Made by a program: the position numbers and the translations under genes. A DNA stretch of 6,770 bases from an uncultured Bacteroides sp. Lineage in GTDB: Bacteria > Bacteroidota > Bacteroidia > Bacteroidales > Bacteroidaceae. The DNA lies in assembly GCA_900551645.1 (NCBI GenBank), contig URWP01000155.1:1-6770 (forward strand), written 5' to 3'. Shown here in pieces: positions 5,952 through 6,770 of the stretch (position 1 is the stretch's first letter; each line of letters opens with the position of its first letter). A model generated the notes under the pieces. It was not told the DNA's origin. It made no database searches and worked only from the letters and a program-made list of their open reading frames with translations.

Positions 5952-5979
5952 AATGCAGGCCGGAAGGTCTGCATTTTTT
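5952..5979 (+). terminator. Intrinsic terminator after topB
   Basis: AATGCAGGCC (5952-5961) pairs with GGTCTGCATT (5966-5975) as ten base pairs with one G-T wobble, closed by a GNRA-type tetraloop GGAA and running into six T (5974-5979). It lies 24 bases past the topB stop and should end the DUF3945-topB transcript, making the genes from 6219 a separate unit. Confidence 0.88.
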
Positions 5980-6028
5980 GTGTCCGTACAGAAAAGAATC
6001 TGTTTTTCCGCTTTTAAGCGGCAAAGGT

Positions 6029-6150
6029 CTTGGATTGCCTGCCTTTTGCCGCAAGGCTGCCCTCAAGGGCTTGGCTGGTCAGGAAAAAATCATCCTCGCT
6101 GCGCTCCGGTATTTTTTCCTGCCAGGCCTTGCGCAAAAAGGCAATCCAAG
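6029..6150. repeat. Long imperfect inverted repeat between topB and the next gene cluster
   Basis: Outer arms CTTGGATTGCC (6029-6039) and GGCAATCCAAG (6140-6150) are perfectly complementary. Inside them TTTTGC/GCAAAA, GCAAGGC (6051-6057)/GCCTTGC (6126-6132), a CTGG/CCAG block and CAGGAAAAAAT (6080-6090)/ATTTTTTCCTG (6111-6121) also pair. Two short unpaired stretches fall on the left arm and a 20-base loop at the tip (6091-6110). Reading frames across it change with the palindrome and look non-coding. Similar G+C-rich palindromes are, as I recall, frequent between genes of Bacteroides conjugative elements. Just after it lie AGGCC/GGCCT (6151-6163) and ATCGGG/CCCGAT (6169-6174 with 6184-6189), so the whole 5980-6200 stretch is structured. 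Confidence 0.8.
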
Positions 6151-6218
6151 AGGCCGGAGGCCTATAAAATCGGGAAAACACATCCCGATGGGATTATTCA
6201 TTCATAAAATTAAGGATT

Positions 6219-6434
6219 ATGAAACTACAGATTATCGAAAGTATCAGCAAGCATGCGGTAACTCTGGTACTGGTTATCGGAATACTTATGCTGACAGACA
6301 AAGGTATCATGCCTACAGGTATGATTGCAATGCTCCTGCTCACCGGAGGAATCATAGGATTTCTTTTCAGAGCTCTTCTACTGATTGTAAGGATAGCATT
6401 TATCTTTTTCATTGTCGGACTCCTGTTTTTCTAA
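6219..6434 (+). CDS. Small hydrophobic membrane protein, function unknown
   Basis: This 71-residue protein is almost entirely hydrophobic after the first ten residues. One membrane segment lies at about 12-27, and a second hydrophobic stretch from 33 to 71 could cross once or twice, with Arg51 and Arg58 as the only charges in it. Asp27 and Lys28 probably mark the loop between segments. No known family is recognised. AAGGA (6212-6216) lies just before the ATG at 6219; the spacing is short but usable. It is the first gene after the terminator and long palindrome, and is followed 18 bases later by the next gene. An inner-membrane role linked to the element (transfer, exclusion or holin-like) is possible but unsupported. 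Confidence 0.65.
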   Translation: MKLQIIESISKHAVTLVLVIGILMLTDKGIMPTGMIAMLLLTGGIIGFLFRALLLIVRIAFIFFIVGLLFF

Positions 6435-6452
6435 CCAATAAAACCAACAGAT

Positions 6453-6662
6453 ATGAAAACAAGTACATGTATATCTTCTGCTCCTGTCATGCCGGCTGTA
6501 TGGCCACAGAGTGAACATATCAGACCAGTCAAAAGACGTCTGCCCAATACAGTTGATGAGCCTAAAAATATCGGCTACTATCTGGAATCTCTGCGTGATA
6601 TTGCAAGCAGACCGGACAGGGAGGATGTCCTGAAAGAATTCTTCAAGGAAACTTATGTATAA
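6453..6662 (+). CDS. Small hypothetical protein
   Basis: This 69-residue protein is unrecognised. The first half is Pro-rich and basic (SEHIRPVKRRLPNT), and the second half is probably helical and acidic (NIGYYLESLRDIA, then DVLKEFFKETYV). No membrane segment or signal peptide is convincing. It has no Shine-Dalgarno, but the equal 18-base gaps to the genes on both sides and the coding-like codon use support a real gene in the operon with the probable PRTRC gene. The two-part layout would suit a small adaptor, but this is conjecture. Confidence 0.6.
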   Translation: MKTSTCISSAPVMPAVWPQSEHIRPVKRRLPNTVDEPKNIGYYLESLRDIASRPDREDVLKEFFKETYV

Positions 6663-6680
6663 CCATAAAACTTTTCAATT

Positions 6681-6770
6681 ATGTTTTTTCAATCAATTTA
6701 TCAGATGATTACAGCAGGTACGGATCTGAATATCAATATCCGTAAAGTGGACAACAGCCTGAGTCCCCCC
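6681..6770 (+). CDS. Probable PRTRC system protein E, N-terminal 30 codons only
   Basis: The frame from the ATG at 6681 runs open to the window edge: MFFQSIYQMITAGTDLNI, then NIRKVDNSLSPP. It resembles the N-terminus of PRTRC protein E as I recall it (MFFQ start, a T/S-G-x-D-L motif and I-R-K before a hydrophobic strand). PRTRC genes (E, C, B, F, a ThiF-like protein and others) form a conserved set on plasmids and ICEs; the role of the set is unknown. The gene starts 18 bases after its upstream neighbour and has no Shine-Dalgarno. The rest of the gene, and the expected PRTRC C, B and ThiF-like genes, would lie to the right. With only 30 residues the family call is tentative. Confidence 0.6.
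   Translation, partial: MFFQSIYQMITAGTDLNINIRKVDNSLSPP

Larger units (their letters stand above)
1440..6770 (+). mobile_element. Part of a Bacteroidales integrative and conjugative element (or related mobile element); both ends undefined
   Basis: The DUF4099/DUF3945 protein, topoisomerase III and a probable PRTRC protein E in one direction form a backbone set repeatedly found in Bacteroides-type conjugative elements. The DNA is clearly richer in G+C than the two-component genes to the left, consistent with acquisition. The start at about 1440 is only the point where composition changes, not a proven attachment site. The element runs past the right edge. No integrase, relaxase or tra gene lies inside the window, so a plasmid or a decayed element cannot be excluded. 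Confidence 0.6.

Noticed and set aside
5953..6514. Frames of 84 and 178 codons across the terminator, second palindrome and start of the next gene
   Set aside because: They run through a terminator and an inverted repeat and overlap the well-supported membrane-protein gene in another frame; composition is basic and Cys-rich as in spurious translations.
6761..6770. Run of six C at the right edge as a frameshift or variable tract
   Set aside because: The window ends here, so the reading frame beyond it cannot be checked.

Overview
The window looks like Bacteroidota (Bacteroidales) DNA. It has an NtrC-type regulator remnant next to a membrane histidine kinase. It also has the DUF4099/DUF3945 proteins and topoisomerase III gene typical of Bacteroides-type integrative and conjugative elements (ICEs), mostly weak Shine-Dalgarno sites, and a Bacteroidota-type -7 box (TACATTTG). 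All genes lie on the + strand.

Two regions differ clearly in base composition. Positions 1 to about 1440 are A/T-rich (a kinase line I counted is about one-third G+C). They hold the C-terminal end of a sigma-54-type response regulator, apparently frameshifted, followed after 4 bases by an intact sensor kinase. From about 1440 the DNA is markedly more G+C-rich and carries mobile-element backbone genes, so the border of an integrated element probably lies near 1390-1450. No integrase, direct att repeat or tRNA is visible to fix it.

Positions 1302-1949 hold no credible gene but much structure: a 100-bp imperfect palindrome, three small hairpins, a 10-bp palindrome, a 30-base pyrimidine tract, three tandem 10-bp repeats, and a likely promoter for the downstream genes. 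Next come a 605-residue DUF4099/DUF3945 repeat protein (1950-3767), a free-standing 86-residue DUF4099 domain (3821-4081), a perfect 15-bp hairpin, and a short type IA topoisomerase (4158-5927) ending at a good intrinsic terminator (5952-5979). A second long inverted repeat (6029-6150) separates this block from a second compact cluster: a small membrane protein, a small hypothetical protein, and the first 30 codons of a probable PRTRC system protein E running off the edge.

The block after 1440 reads as the DNA-processing backbone of an ICE. TopB would resolve or decatenate single-stranded or replicating element DNA. The DUF4099/DUF3945 proteins are constant but uncharacterised neighbours, and the PRTRC genes are a conserved plasmid/ICE module of unknown function. 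The best leads are the paired DUF4099 proteins, a possible internal start in the large one, Asp for Glu at two TOPRIM positions of TopB, and the two long palindromes flanking the block.
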